Part shown: one piece after another, positions 46,335 to 57,070 of the stretch
Numbering within the stretch: the first letter of the stretch is position 1
How the letters are laid out: each line of letters begins with the position of its first letter
Source: Reticulascus tulasneorum
Taxonomy: Eukaryota > Ascomycota > Sordariomycetes > Glomerellales > Reticulascaceae
NCBI GenBank assembly: GCA_001557505.1
Contig: LSAX01000002.1
Location: 682,001 to 746,000, forward strand
Direction: 5' to 3'
DNA: 64,000 nucleotides
Notes under the pieces: generated by a model
What the model was told of the DNA's origin: nothing
What the model saw: only the letters and a program-made list of their open reading frames with translations
The model's database searches: none
Position numbers and translations under genes: made by a program

Positions 46335-47169
46335 TGCTTCATTTTGTTTCATAATCTACGAGCTGTCCATATTTCTTCATGGCGTAGTTCTTGAACCAAT
46401 GTGGTTCGACGCGAGATGGCTCGCAGTACCTGCCGCTGCGTCCGAACGCTCTCGCCATATTTCATTCGTTCGTGGGTGCTCTATGTACATCGCCAGCTGG
46501 TTGTTTTATCCGTTCAGGGGTCTATGGGTTGGTCAGAGGGGTGAATGTACACCATCTTCGAGACTAAAGGTAAATGGTGTTGGTCGATCAAGACTTTGGA
46601 ACATCTTTTTTCTGCATTGCATGGCCTGGTGTTTGGGTTGGTCAAAGCGCTTCTTACAATTCTACCTGCACTTTACATTTATTTTCGTTTTTCGGTGGTT
46701 ATAGATCAAGTTGCTACCGTGACTCTCACCTCATGCTCTGTGAATCCTTTGACACAATACATGTCACACAAGTGGAACTCTGGTTGGAGCGGGCGAGAGG
46801 GTTGTGCTGAGGCCTTCTACACCCTTATCGCCAATTCAGTGAACTGGCACGCCCGGCACTTAAGCCTGGAATGCTGTCTGTCAAGTTTTTGCTCTGCATT
46901 ATGCTGCCCACAACCTTCGAGTCAACGAACATTTCTAGTCAAGTTTCACATGTACAGGGAAACTGTTCTGAAAGACTTCAATCCGCGTTGTTTGCTTGGT
47001 AGGAAACTATGATCACTCTATATGTATGAAAGTCATGAAATGAATGGCCGTTTCCAGTGCAAATCTCTAAACCCGATTTGCGGAATCCACATCTCACCCC
47101 GAAGTCCCTGACCCCGAGACTTGACCCAAATCCCCCTTCGAGTCAGATACGATGACGCGTGTTGGTCGC
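46335..47169. other. Convergent 3' intergenic region, no gene seen
   Basis: 835 bases, T-rich on the plus strand after the zinc-knuckle stop, probably its 3' untranslated region. A 155-codon plus frame at 46545-47012 lacks any domain. Confidence 0.5.
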
Positions 47170-48145
47170 TTATGCGGAGCGGTTGATCTCCATGCGCTTC
47201 TTGAGTCGGTAAGCGATGGCTCGCTTGCGGGCAGCGGGAGTCTGGGTGAAGGCAGCAGAGCCACCGAAGGGACCGGCACCGGCACCGTTGCGGACACGGA
47301 CGACGCAGACGTTCTGGGCACCGGCGACAGTGGCGTCGCAGGTCATGCCAGCGGGCATCTTGACCTGGAGGGGGAACTCGGTGGCGGTGGCGAGGGAGAG
47401 ACCCTGGATACCCAGACCTGGGACGTCCTGGGTAACTTCGGCGCTCTGGAAGGCGGCCTCGTCAGTGCCACCGGAAGTGCCGTCAACATCGGCGGTCAAA
47501 GGGCCAGCACCATCCTGGTTGATCTGGAGGAAGGTCATGGTGACGGTGCCGTCATCGGCAGCCGTCGGCAAGCCCTCGCTGGCACCGGCGCCAGCAGAAG
47601 CGGCAACCATGGTCTCTGGGGGACCAGTGACCTTGGTGCCTGCGTCAGCACCGCCAGCACCGCCACCACCGAAAAGACCGGCGAGCAGCTGCCGAGCCAC
47701 GGTCTTGGGCAGATGGTCGTTCCATCGCTTGTTGGGCTGCTTAATGTTGTCCTCGACGCCGACGGATGAAGCGGCACCGGCGTTCTGGGGAGCGGCGTCC
47801 TGGCCCATGAAGTTGGCAATCATGGTCTCGGCAGAGACGGGGCCATTGCCCTGGGTTCGGCCCAAAGGACCGACCTCGCCTGAGGCAATCTCTCTGTCAC
47901 GGATGATGGCAGTGTCGGCTTGCGAACCGCAGCCGTTGGAAGTGCAGTCTCGGGGAGTGCCATCGGCGACTGTTGTTGATTAGCTTACATGGTCCAAGGC
48001 GATGGAGAGGAGTGAGAGCGCCGAGAGACTTACCAGTGAGGCCGGGCATGGTGACACCGTTTGCGCCCTCAACAGTCTTGACGACTCCGTGAGCGGAGAC
48101 GGAAGAGGCCAGAGCGGCGACGAGAAGAGACTTGGAGTAACGCAT
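47170..48145 (-). CDS. Egh16-like secreted protein (Gas1/MAS3, DUF3129 family)
   Basis: Exons 48034-48145 and 47170-47969 are joined across a 64-nt intron (GTAAGT, GCTAATC branch, AACAG), giving 303 aa. A signal peptide (MRYSKSLLVAALASSVSA) ends just before His-Gly, so the mature protein should begin HGVVKTVEG. The family pattern is clear: GVTMPGLTVADGTPRDCTSNGCGSQADTAIIRD, GPLGRTQGNGPVSAE, the FMGQ motif, a Gly-rich linker near residue 160, GTVTMTFLQINQDGAGP and MPAGMTCDATVAGAQNVCVVRVRNGAGAGPFGG. The best known members are appressorium-expressed Gas1/Gas2 of Magnaporthe and Egh16 of powdery mildew, linked to host penetration; saprotrophs also carry them. A TATTTAA element lies about 200 bp upstream of the start. 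Biochemical activity is not established. Confidence 0.92.
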
Positions 48146-51100
48146 TTTGAAAGAGAGCTGGGGGCTGTCCTGTTTAGAAGAGAGAGAAAGTTGTTGGAAT
48201 GAAAGTGAATGTTGTAAAAGTACCACCAGGGTAGAGATGCGAAAGGAAAGAAGTGAAGGGAAGGAAACCGAAGACTGGAGTGATTATTGTTGATGCTGAT
48301 GAGAGAGAAGAAAGATTGGTTTCCTCTGGGCGTGGGAAGGTCAGTTAAATAGATTCGTCATTTGGCCATTTTCGGACTCGGGTACATGTCAAAGACTGGC
48401 GAAGAGGTAACTAGCGATGGAGCCAGTCTTTCCCCGTTCGGAGCTGGGACTTCCCAGTCCCTGGTCACGGCATGGTTCGGGTTCTTCGTCTCGCAGATTC
48501 CACAACTCTTCATGGCGTCGAGACATGCAAAACGAAGTATCGAACGGGGGCTGGACGTAGTGGGACGGTGGATCACCAGAGCACCAGCGCCACGAGCCCT
48601 CCCCTTGGCTCCCGCCCATATCCAGCAATGAAAGGGACCGTTTCTTGATTCTGGGCACAAAATAGGGCGTCCAATGCGAGCGGCATCAAGATTGGTGCCC
48701 GTTGAGGAGTTGCTGGGTTGCTTGCTTGTTGCATGAATGCTTGGCGATGTGTGGTGATCGGTTTCAAGCTGGGGGGTCTGCTTGGCTGTGCGGAGGGCGG
48801 GGCGGGCAGCGAAACGTGGAAACACGAGGGCGGGGACGAGTCGCGATTGGCTTCGCGGAGTGCTGGACGTGAAGCCTTCGGTGCTTCTGCCGAAGAAGGT
48901 TGGTTTCGTCGATCTTGGATGAGGGTGATCTTGCCAGGGGCTTGGTGGGAATCTGGGGTGATTTGCGGATGTGCAGCCAGGGTAGCCCATGCTTAGGCGA
49001 TGCTTCGATCGCGAAAGCGAGGTTGAGGGGAGGGAACGCCGGGCCAGGTTAGGGAACTGGTGCAGCAGGTTTCTACATGCTCTGGGCGTCTAAGCTACTA
49101 GAAATCGAGAAATAATCATCTAGAGGCATTCAGGAATATCACATTTACAACATGGTATCGTCGCGAATGAAAGGCCAAATCAGGCTACAGTTGTGCTGCG
49201 AGCTATTGACTGGAGGTGCTATTTGGATCTAGGCTACAGGGAGTAGCCCCACTGAAACGGGAGCCAAAATAGCTGCATCTGGCCCTGGCCTCCTGGTAGC
49301 GAGAGCACCCCCCTCCCGAAAGACAAACACCCATGCACGACGGCAGGGAAGAAACTTCGACTCGCGGGTTTTTGGAATCCAGTCGGGTTATTTTACTCGG
49401 GATCTCCTCACCATCACCAGCCACTGGGAACGAAAAGCTCCAGTCTTTCTCTAAGGCACATGGCATTCATTGGGTAGACCTGCTATTTGAGTTCCCTGCA
49501 TGATTTCGTCCATTCTTCCATTCTGCTTTCGAGACCTCTCTATTCCCGTTCTGCCAAATAGTTCGTCAACAATGCCGACAAGAGTGAGTCAAGCAACGCC
49601 TTCGAAAGGGCAGATTCCGCGCTCGGGCTGAGAGGCCCGTTCTCTGCCGAAGTCAGTTCATCACTGCCTGCAATGCAGTCCGGGCTCAGTTGAGGCTGCG
49701 AAGACTGAGGCCCAAGACCCCGGTCCCTTCATGTTAGTCTAGGAGGTTGAATTATCATAACAAATAGTTACCGGGCTGAAGCGGATGGGGTTCAGCCTCA
49801 GGTCCCCGGTCCCTGCGCGGATCACCCCTTGGCCGCAGAGCAGGGGAACCAGCGCTTGGTAAATAACAAGGAAGCGAATGACTCCCGCCCGCGGCGATGG
49901 TTAACTTAGCGCATTCGCTGAGTCGCGCTATTGCGCCAGACCCCTGTTGAGTCGGCAGTGTCGTTCCGTACCACAGACTTCAATTCGACAGTCAACGCCA
50001 ACCATTTTCGCCTCAAACACTTCGATGTCTGGACTCTCGTACCAGGCTAGGGAACGGGCAAATAGAAGCTCAAAGAGATCAGCGCAAACGAGACTACCAT
50101 ACTCTGCTAATGCAGGCCGATTTTTTCACCGTTCTTCTTCCCTTTTGCAGTAGCGTTCGCGATTTCCTTAGACAGGAGTAGTGATCACGGACGGAGGGTT
50201 TGGAAAAGGACCTACCTTGACACGTCGCATCTTCGCCCGGCCGGAGGATCCGAAGTCAAGTTGAAGAATTATACCCATGAGAGATCGGTTCGAACGACTT
50301 AAGCTTGATTGCTTGGCGGGGCTTGGTGACGCTTTCTGGTGCCTTCCATCTCCCATTGCTTGCCATCTTGTTCAGATGGAGTCAGGCCCGTTGGCGGCTT
50401 GGTGTCGAGTCGGAATCGAGGTCGAGGCCGTCCGAGGATGGCCTTGAAACTGTTTGACAAGAACATAAACACCTATGCGTTTCTACGTCGAAGCTGCGCT
50501 CCAGAATGAGTAAATTTGGGAGAAAGCCTTGGCCCGTTCGGGCTGGTTCGTTAAGAGGTCGACGATGCCTCCATCGTCCAATGCCTCGACGTCATTCATT
50601 GTTGACGCCAAGGTGTCAGGACGCTGCAGCTGCTTGATGTGTATTTGAGATACCTTTTTATCACTCGCGTATTTTCCGTCAGCTAGTGAGGGTCTATGTT
50701 GTTCAGCACTCGTCCAAGCAAGACAAGGAGTCAACGATCCACCATCTCAGCGAGAGACCAACTCTTCCGGCCACCTTACGCTGTTTTATCAATATTTGGT
50801 TTAGTTGCAGGCTATACTAAGAAGCTGGTTTGTTGATTCGACAGGCTTCCAAGTTTGCGCTACACGTGATTTGAGAAGATTCACCCACCAGGGGCATTCC
50901 CTCTTGCAGGCTTCCTCAAGCTACAAGCCCAGTGTCTTCCTGTTCGTCATTCGTCGAGTGTCTAACGCAATACAGTCAAGCATAACTGCCGGCCATATAT
51001 TCTTGCAACTAGAATTGCCAACGCATCTGCTTACTGATATCGGAGAGTTAGACCATGGGGAACACTTCGATGCTGGAATTGGGGTTCACCTGTTGGAGAC

Positions 51101-51557
51101 GGACGAGCTGGCGACGATGAATTGGATCTTTGTAAGTCTTCTGATGAACTCCGATGGACCAGTGCTAACAATCAGTACTTAGACATATCTGTATGTAGTA
51201 AGAACATCAATCAACCGTGGTCGACTTCCAATCCCTGCTTGGACTTGGGGTATGCTCATTTGTGAGTTGAGCCGCCAATCGCGAATCTATGAGCGCATCC
51301 TGCCTCAACGCTACGATAGCGACATGCACATCCAACAGCCAAGACCTGAGATCCAGGCTCTCAAATTTGAACTAACTTTATTGGTAAAGAAAAACATGAG
51401 TTGTTGGTGGTAAGGCACTCTTGTGTGGCTGATGTTCGGGGGCGGTGCCGGCTCTTGGCGTTATGACCCAGCCGGCTTTACCCATCTTAAACCTGCTCGG
51501 GCAGATGGCTCTTGAGAAGCATCCTCCGCCAGACGGACGAAATATGCCAAACTCGCG
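48146..51557. other. 3.4-kb gene-poor stretch
   Basis: This contains the Egh16-like gene's promoter and, further right, the HET gene's upstream region. Frames are short and overlapping. The only hint of a gene is at about 50805-51265. There a plus frame ends MNWIF and is followed by a textbook 44-nt intron (51132-51175: GTAAGT, GCTAAC, CAG). Splicing adds about 30 more codons to a stop, but no ATG or known domain supports it. Confidence 0.45.
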
Positions 51558-53627
51558 ATGAAAAGCATAGTTGCTACCATTTCGTCGACTTTTCAACGAG
51601 GGGGCAAGCTGCACAAGCGACTACGCAGCAAACGAGATATTCGGCTCCTACAACTCCATCCAGGCGACCCCGAAAGCGAGACATCATGCACCCTTGTCGC
51701 GACGAGCATTGATCATAAGCCAGTCTATACCGCATTGTCATTCGCAAATACAGACACACACGATGCAGTACCTATAACGTGCAATGAGAGCACGGTTTAT
51801 GTTTCTAGAAGCCTGGTTGCTGCTTTGACGCATCTACGTTCTGTCACCGAACTGCGAACGATCTGGGTCGATGCTTTATGTGTCAACCAAGATGATCCAA
51901 AAGAGCGATCCCAGCATGTCCTTTTCATCAAAAGCGTCTATCAGTCTGCGAAGCATACAATTGTCCATTTGGGCAACGCCACTCCAGGGCTCGACAATGC
52001 CATGATTCTCTTTCAGACGCTCCTCGCCTTAAAGAAGTCGGATTCAAGTGCTGTTGGGCAACGGCGGAGAAACTCTCTGCCACCACGCCACCTTAAGTCC
52101 TGGGACCATCTGCAAGAGTTTTTCGATCGTCCCTGGTTCTCGCGAATATGGGCTATCCAAGAAATTAGATCGGCTTCCACAGACCCGCAGCTTGTGTGTG
52201 GAAGATTCATAATACTGTTCAGCGATGTGAAGCTTGTCGCGGGGCTCATGATGGAAAGATGCATTAAGCAAGTTGGCTTGCCGTCTAAGAGCTTATCCAA
52301 CGTGGCCATTATAGCGGCGTTCCGTGACAACCCAAGCGCCGGCATGACTTGCAACTGGCTTACGCACACACGGGCATTTGAGTCCGCTGATCCTCGGGAC
52401 AAGATATTCATTCTGCTGGGAATGGCACTGACGATGGATTGTAATGTTCTTTCCTTCTGGTCCATTCAAGCGGATTATACGAGGGCTGTAAGATTGGTTT
52501 ATCGCGATGTTTTTCTCGGTTTCATCAAGTACCGCCAGAGTTTGGAGATACTATGCGAAGTAAGTGGACCCGGCACGAGTGCCATAGGCGGCCTGCCATC
52601 GTGGGTACCAGACTGGAGTGCGTCTCGCGACCATCAGCGGAACAGTTTTGCGCATGGACTGCGCGAACATGTAGCCTATGATGCATCCAAACGAAGAGAT
52701 GTCATACAGAGTACGAAGCCTAGTCTGGATGCTCTAAGAGTAACTGGCAGGCTACACGATACCATCGACTGGGTGGCGCCAATGCTGAGCCCTGCCGATC
52801 TCTCATTGAACACGCGAATACGGCAGCCATATGCTTTCGAGAACTTGTGGAATGAGATCTGGGCACGGATTGGGGATCGGTACCAAGACAAAGTGGACAC
52901 ATCCGACGCCTTCTGGAAGACACTCGTTGCGAATATCGATGGCGATAGATGCCCGATTACCGAAGAGTACTATTTGAGATTCCTCCAGTTTTGGCAGCAA
53001 GAAAAGGTCTTGGACCATATGACGAATGATTTGCTGGGCAACGGACTGCCGCAAGTTGACTCGGATGCCAGCTTTGATATTCCGAAGACTGTGTTTACCG
53101 AAGAGTTCGAGGCCCGCGAGCGTCATGCCAAGCAGCAGTGCCGCCATTGCCCAGGTGGTATTGCCGACCGGGGATGGTTACTAGATGGTCTCTCGCTTAA
53201 TGCCGGTGGCCATCATCCTGCTCTCAAATTGCGCGAGACGGACCCCTTCATCTCCGACTACTTCGACTGTCTAGAACACGACCCGGATATCGGCGCCCTG
53301 TTGCACATAAACCATCAAGAGTACAGGCTTCGACTGCTCGACGCGTTTGAGAACCGGACAATTTTCATCACGAAAAAGGGTCTTTTGGGCCTTGGGCCGA
53401 AACAGACGCAGCCTGGGGATCAGTTTGTCATCTTGGTAAACTCGAGGGTGCCGTTTGTAGTGAGAAGCACTGAACTAGTATCTCAGTCCCAGATGAGAGA
53501 TGGAGACGCGAGTATTGTCGGCAGATATACCCTAGTCGGGGATTGTTATGTCCATGGAGTAATGAACGGGGAAGCGGTGGAAGACTTCGCCTGGGGGACA
53601 CACCAAGATACCCTGGACCTTGTTTAG
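51558..53627 (+). CDS. HET-domain protein (HET-6/OR-like)
   Basis: An intact single exon of 689 aa. After a basic start (KRLRSKRDIRLLQLHPGD) the HET domain covers about 55-200: YTALSFANTDTHD, VYVSRSLVAALTHLR, TIWVDALCVNQDDPKERSQHV, VYQSAKHTIVHLGNA, then FFDRPWFSRIWAIQEIRSA. The order YxALSY, WVDALCINQxD, RxWFxRxWxxQE is the standard HET pattern, with YTALSF replacing YxALSY. The centre has ADPRDKIFILLGMA, and GGLPSWVPDWS follows; the C-terminal part includes RTIFITKKGLLGLGP and GDQFVILVNSRVPFVVR, typical of large HET-6-type proteins. Such proteins act in non-self recognition or may be cryptic. No partner gene is adjacent. Confidence 0.93.
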   Translation: MKSIVATISSTFQRGGKLHKRLRSKRDIRLLQLHPGDPESETSCTLVATSIDHKPVYTALSFANTDTHDAVPITCNESTVYVSRSLVAALTHLRSVTELRTIWVDALCVNQDDPKERSQHVLFIKSVYQSAKHTIVHLGNATPGLDNAMILFQTLLALKKSDSSAVGQRRRNSLPPRHLKSWDHLQEFFDRPWFSRIWAIQEIRSASTDPQLVCGRFIILFSDVKLVAGLMMERCIKQVGLPSKSLSNVAIIAAFRDNPSAGMTCNWLTHTRAFESADPRDKIFILLGMALTMDCNVLSFWSIQADYTRAVRLVYRDVFLGFIKYRQSLEILCEVSGPGTSAIGGLPSWVPDWSASRDHQRNSFAHGLREHVAYDASKRRDVIQSTKPSLDALRVTGRLHDTIDWVAPMLSPADLSLNTRIRQPYAFENLWNEIWARIGDRYQDKVDTSDAFWKTLVANIDGDRCPITEEYYLRFLQFWQQEKVLDHMTNDLLGNGLPQVDSDASFDIPKTVFTEEFEARERHAKQQCRHCPGGIADRGWLLDGLSLNAGGHHPALKLRETDPFISDYFDCLEHDPDIGALLHINHQEYRLRLLDAFENRTIFITKKGLLGLGPKQTQPGDQFVILVNSRVPFVVRSTELVSQSQMRDGDASIVGRYTLVGDCYVHGVMNGEAVEDFAWGTHQDTLDLV

Positions 53628-53906
53628 CAGAAACTAGAGAGTAATAAATGGTGTAAGCCAGTCGTGACAGATGGTCTTCTGTCAGCTCTTGTCCTCCCCA
53701 GCACATGGGACATATTATTTGAGGTGGGCCTATTCCTTACCACGCAGAGCTACACTCGGAAATATCGGCTGATTTGCGTATACAGATCTTCCCACTGAAA
53801 GGAGAATATTGTACATAACTCATTGACATAATATCTACACTTGTAAGCCTATTGGCTATCTTTCTGCATGATATTATACATGTACGTCGTAACCATCAAT
53901 GGCTCT

Positions 53907-54737
53907 CTATGCAATGAAAGGAACCCCTCGCCCCTTCACCGCAGCAGTCTTTTCGGCAGCAGCAACTTCGAAAGCGTGAATGATGGCTGGATACCAGACG
54001 TTCATCATCTTGGTATCACCCGCAGTATTGGGGTGGACACCATCGCGCAGATCGCTGCCACCACTGAAACCAGTGAACTGGTCAACAACCCAGATGGGGG
54101 AATCCGTGGTGTTTCTTTCTTTCGCCCAGGGGATGATTGCAGCGTTGAGTTCCTTAATCTTGGAGTCAAAGTTTCCGAAGCTAGTGCCCATGGGGATGAT
54201 TTGGGCCACCTTAGCAGTGCCGGCGGTTAGCAAAAGTACGAATACTTCTCGATCTTCTTGTTCCACATTGGAAGTCTTTAAAAAGAAAACAAGATGACTT
54301 ACAACGATCTTCATTTTCGGGTTGCTGTCTCGCATCTGCTGCACCAGCTTGGTGAAGGCGGCAATGATGTCCTTGGTTGGCTTGTTCTGCTGCACAATGT
54401 CGTTGGTGCCCAGGTGCATTGTGATAACATCTGCAGGGTTGGTCTTCAGCCAGCCTACAAGCTGGTTCTGGTTTGCAATGTTGATGGCAAGGAAACCAGA
54501 GTGACCTTCGTTATCACGGTCATACTTCGTGTCCTTGCAGTTGTTCTCGGTCTTGCCGGAACCGACCCAGTCAACCGTCGCCCATGGCGTTGTCTGCAAC
54601 TTCTCCCAGAGCAACGCGCGCCAGCAAACGATCTCAGTGATAGAGTCACCAAATGGCATGTATCGGAGCTTGACTGGGGTCTGCGCTACGGCAGCACCGA
54701 TGAGGGTGGCAACCGAGAGGAACTTGATGGCAACCAT
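53907..54737 (-). CDS. Secreted SGNH/GDSL hydrolase (CE3-like esterase)
   Basis: Exons 54303-54737 and 53907-54209 are joined across a 93-nt intron (GTAAGT, TTGCTAACC branch, CTAAG acceptor), giving 245 aa. The spliced junction reads MKIVVAQIIPMG, the family consensus. Unspliced, the frame also stays open and yields 276 aa with 31 foreign residues. A signal peptide (MVAIKFLSVATLIGAAVAQ) is followed by block I FGDSITE with the nucleophile Ser, GHSGF, block III HLGTND, and the C-terminal DGVHPNTAGDTKM block with the Asp and His. The layout resembles carbohydrate-esterase family 3 acetylxylan esterases, so deacetylation of plant cell-wall xylan is the likely role, by inference. A TATA-like element lies 82-93 bp upstream. 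Confidence 0.92.
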   Translation of the reverse strand: MVAIKFLSVATLIGAAVAQTPVKLRYMPFGDSITEIVCWRALLWEKLQTTPWATVDWVGSGKTENNCKDTKYDRDNEGHSGFLAINIANQNQLVGWLKTNPADVITMHLGTNDIVQQNKPTKDIIAAFTKLVQQMRDSNPKMKIVVSHLVFFLKTSNVEQEDREVFVLLLTAGTAKVAQIIPMGTSFGNFDSKIKELNAAIIPWAKERNTTDSPIWVVDQFTGFSGGSDLRDGVHPNTAGDTKMMNVWYPAIIHAFEVAAAEKTAAVKGRGVPFIA

Positions 54738-55306
54738 TTTGAAAATGTGCGACTGTAGACTGACTTAGAGAGGATACACCGGAAGCTTTTGAGTGATGCC
54801 AATTATCGCCAAACGGGATATATTTATATAATATTCCTCTTCCCGGTAAACCCTTCCCCAAGACGCGTTGCGGGGGTGGATCGAGTCTCCAGCGGGTAAT
54901 GGCTACAATATTACCCTCATTAATGAGGCTAACAACAAACGTGAGCCCAGAGCTCGTTTGCCTTTTCCAGCGTCGACCCTCCATCCGCATGGTGAGCCAC
55001 TGGGGAATAGCGGCTCTTTCCACAATCTAAATAAATTGCCTAATTCAATACGGCACTTGGAAGCGGATTAAGCACGTTCCAGTTCCCCGAGTGCGACGTA
55101 CCCCAACCTGCGCCGGAGGGTTTGGAGTCGCATAAGTGAGATCAAATGGAGAGTGGATGATGTTCGGAGCGCCAATAGAAAAGTAGAAAAGCCTATAGAC
55201 TTTTATTCCAGCATCGCGCACGCGGACGATGTTCGATCGAAGAAAAGGCTCAAAGCCAACTGTATCTCCATCTATATTCTAAGAGTCATACGCTATTTGT
55301 TCTAGT
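54738..55306. other. Intergenic between the esterase and the Zn2Cys6 gene
   Basis: 569 bases covering the promoter of the esterase gene and the 3' side of the regulator, both on the minus strand. Apart from the TATA-like element nothing is seen. Confidence 0.5.
54819..54830 (-). promoter_or_regulatory. TATA-like element of the esterase gene
   Basis: The minus strand reads TATATAAATATA here, 82-93 bp before the ATG at 54737, a usual TATA position for a regulated fungal gene. Confidence 0.55.
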
Positions 55307-57070
55307 TCATGCAAGACCAAAGTCCTTGGTCCGCAGCTTGATTAATTTTTGGTCTATTGCTTCTACTCGAGTAGCAAAACTCCGTCTCAAGATGACGTGA
55401 AGTTCAGAGAAATCTTTATGCCACGATCCATGAGTCCAAGTGTACCTCTTCGTGAGAGGAATCAGACCTTTCGTCCTACCAGCTTCTTCAGCGGCGACCA
55501 CAGAAGCTATGCCCATCACATATGCTTTCAGGTCCCAACTCGATTGAGGATTAACCATTTGCTCGGCTAGTCTCAGTGCTTTGGACCTTGCTTCAAGATC
55601 TCGGCACAACGAAGCCATTGACAGAAGGCTGATGACGATGCCATCGGTTACAACAGCCTTGCGGCCTATTGGGGAGTACATTTCTTCAACAATTGCCTGT
55701 GAAAGATTGATAGCCTCTACAAAACCATCTTTGCACGCATCCCAGAGCTCTCCTGTGACGTCAAGACAGCAAAACGTTGACAGGTAATTTGTCCGTGCTC
55801 CTGCAATGACCAATTTCAAGTCCTGCCGAGCGCTGGGGTCGACCTCGACGGACAATCGCTTTTGTGCCGCATTCTCCCATTCTTTGGTCTGCCTTAGAAG
55901 TATGCTTTGCTCATGACGCATTGTCTGCTGGCTGTGAATAAGCTCGCCAGTTGTGGCTGTATTGTAAAGTTTTAAGTGCCACATCATGGGTATCGTGATG
56001 AACCGCCACCAAGCTCTCCAGAACTCGTTGTGGGTGCTCTTGCTATCCAGCGGTTCTGGGCCGTATATTGGAAATTTGAAGGTGACGACGTTTTGTCGTG
56101 ATCCTGGGTACATGGGTGCAAAGACCATGCTGCACGTAGCGGAACGAGCCAAGAAGAACTCGGCATCTTGTACACCCTCATCGTCTAGTGCAGCGGCTAT
56201 GATCGAGGAGCCACCACTATTGCGCATCAACTTATCTTGAAGCAGATGGATGCCATGGGCGGTGACCTTGCCAAAAGCCTCAGTGTTACCTTGGAGCAAC
56301 TCAAAGGTGGCGAAGAGTATCGTGGCCATGAGAATGATTCGTGGCGGAGTTTGGATCTTGGGATTAGAGAGTCGGCCGCGAATTTCTTTTAGTGCCATGC
56401 CGTAATAATTGATGGCGAGGGAGTAGTGCTCATTGGCTTGGCTGCCAGTAAGTGGTAGACGTGGGTGCGGAGTTTTGAATAGCCCGCTGTCCCGCGCGTG
56501 GGCGAGCGCACCTATGGCGACAATGGTGTGACGTATGGCCTCGTCGCAATTGCTCTCCCGCAGCACAGTCTTATGCCAGAATCCTGATGGTCCATCCGGC
56601 TGGTTGCCCAGCTGGTGAACAACGTTATTTCGGAAGTGGTCAAAATAGATTCTCCCACTAGGGCGTAGCATGATCCGTGACGGCTGGAACAAGACTGAAG
56701 ACACTTGACCATGAGGTACTGCGGCAGGTAGTAGACGGCGACTTTGCATAAGTTCAACCGGTTTAGATCCTTTCATTAGGGCACCACCGCGATACATGCA
56801 TACATCCCTCAGTCGAATGCAACGGGCGCAAGATGGCTTCTCCTCACCGCACTTCACCCTTGCGGTTTTACATGCCTGGCAACCTAACGTTCTGTTACCA
56901 CGTTATAATTTTCAAACTGCGCTATTCAGAGCGTATTATGGATGGCTATGCCAGAGACCTTCCCGGTGGTTGCTTTCCATGAAATACCAGTTGGGGAAAC
57001 ACAGAAATCGCTTACCAGTGCGGACTTTTGGCCTGGACGCCCTTTTGCGTTTTTCAGAGCTGTCGGGCAT
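55307..57070 (-). CDS. Zn2Cys6 binuclear-cluster transcription factor
   Basis: Exons 57016-57070 and 55307-56883 are joined across a 132-nt intron (GTAAGC...ACGTTAG), giving 543 aa. The intron lies immediately before the zinc cluster. The joined sequence has C-x2-C-x6-C-x6-C-x2-C-x6-C at about residues 20-43 (CQAC, VKC, SCARC, DVC), preceded by basic KRKRASRPKVRTG. The rest is the fungal factor middle region: a helical repeat with EAIRHTIVAIGALAHA, NEHYSLAINYYGMALKEI and ILMATILFATFELLQGN. This branch (Zn2Cys6 plus DUF3468-like region) often regulates metabolic genes. The GMC oxidoreductase and MFS transporter beyond it are plausible targets, but only by proximity. The nearby esterase is an alternative. 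Confidence 0.92.

Noticed and set aside
49600..49860. Repeated CCCCGGTCCC-like words as a structured RNA or repeat element
   Set aside because: The shared words are short, and no consistent stem-loop or unit length emerges.
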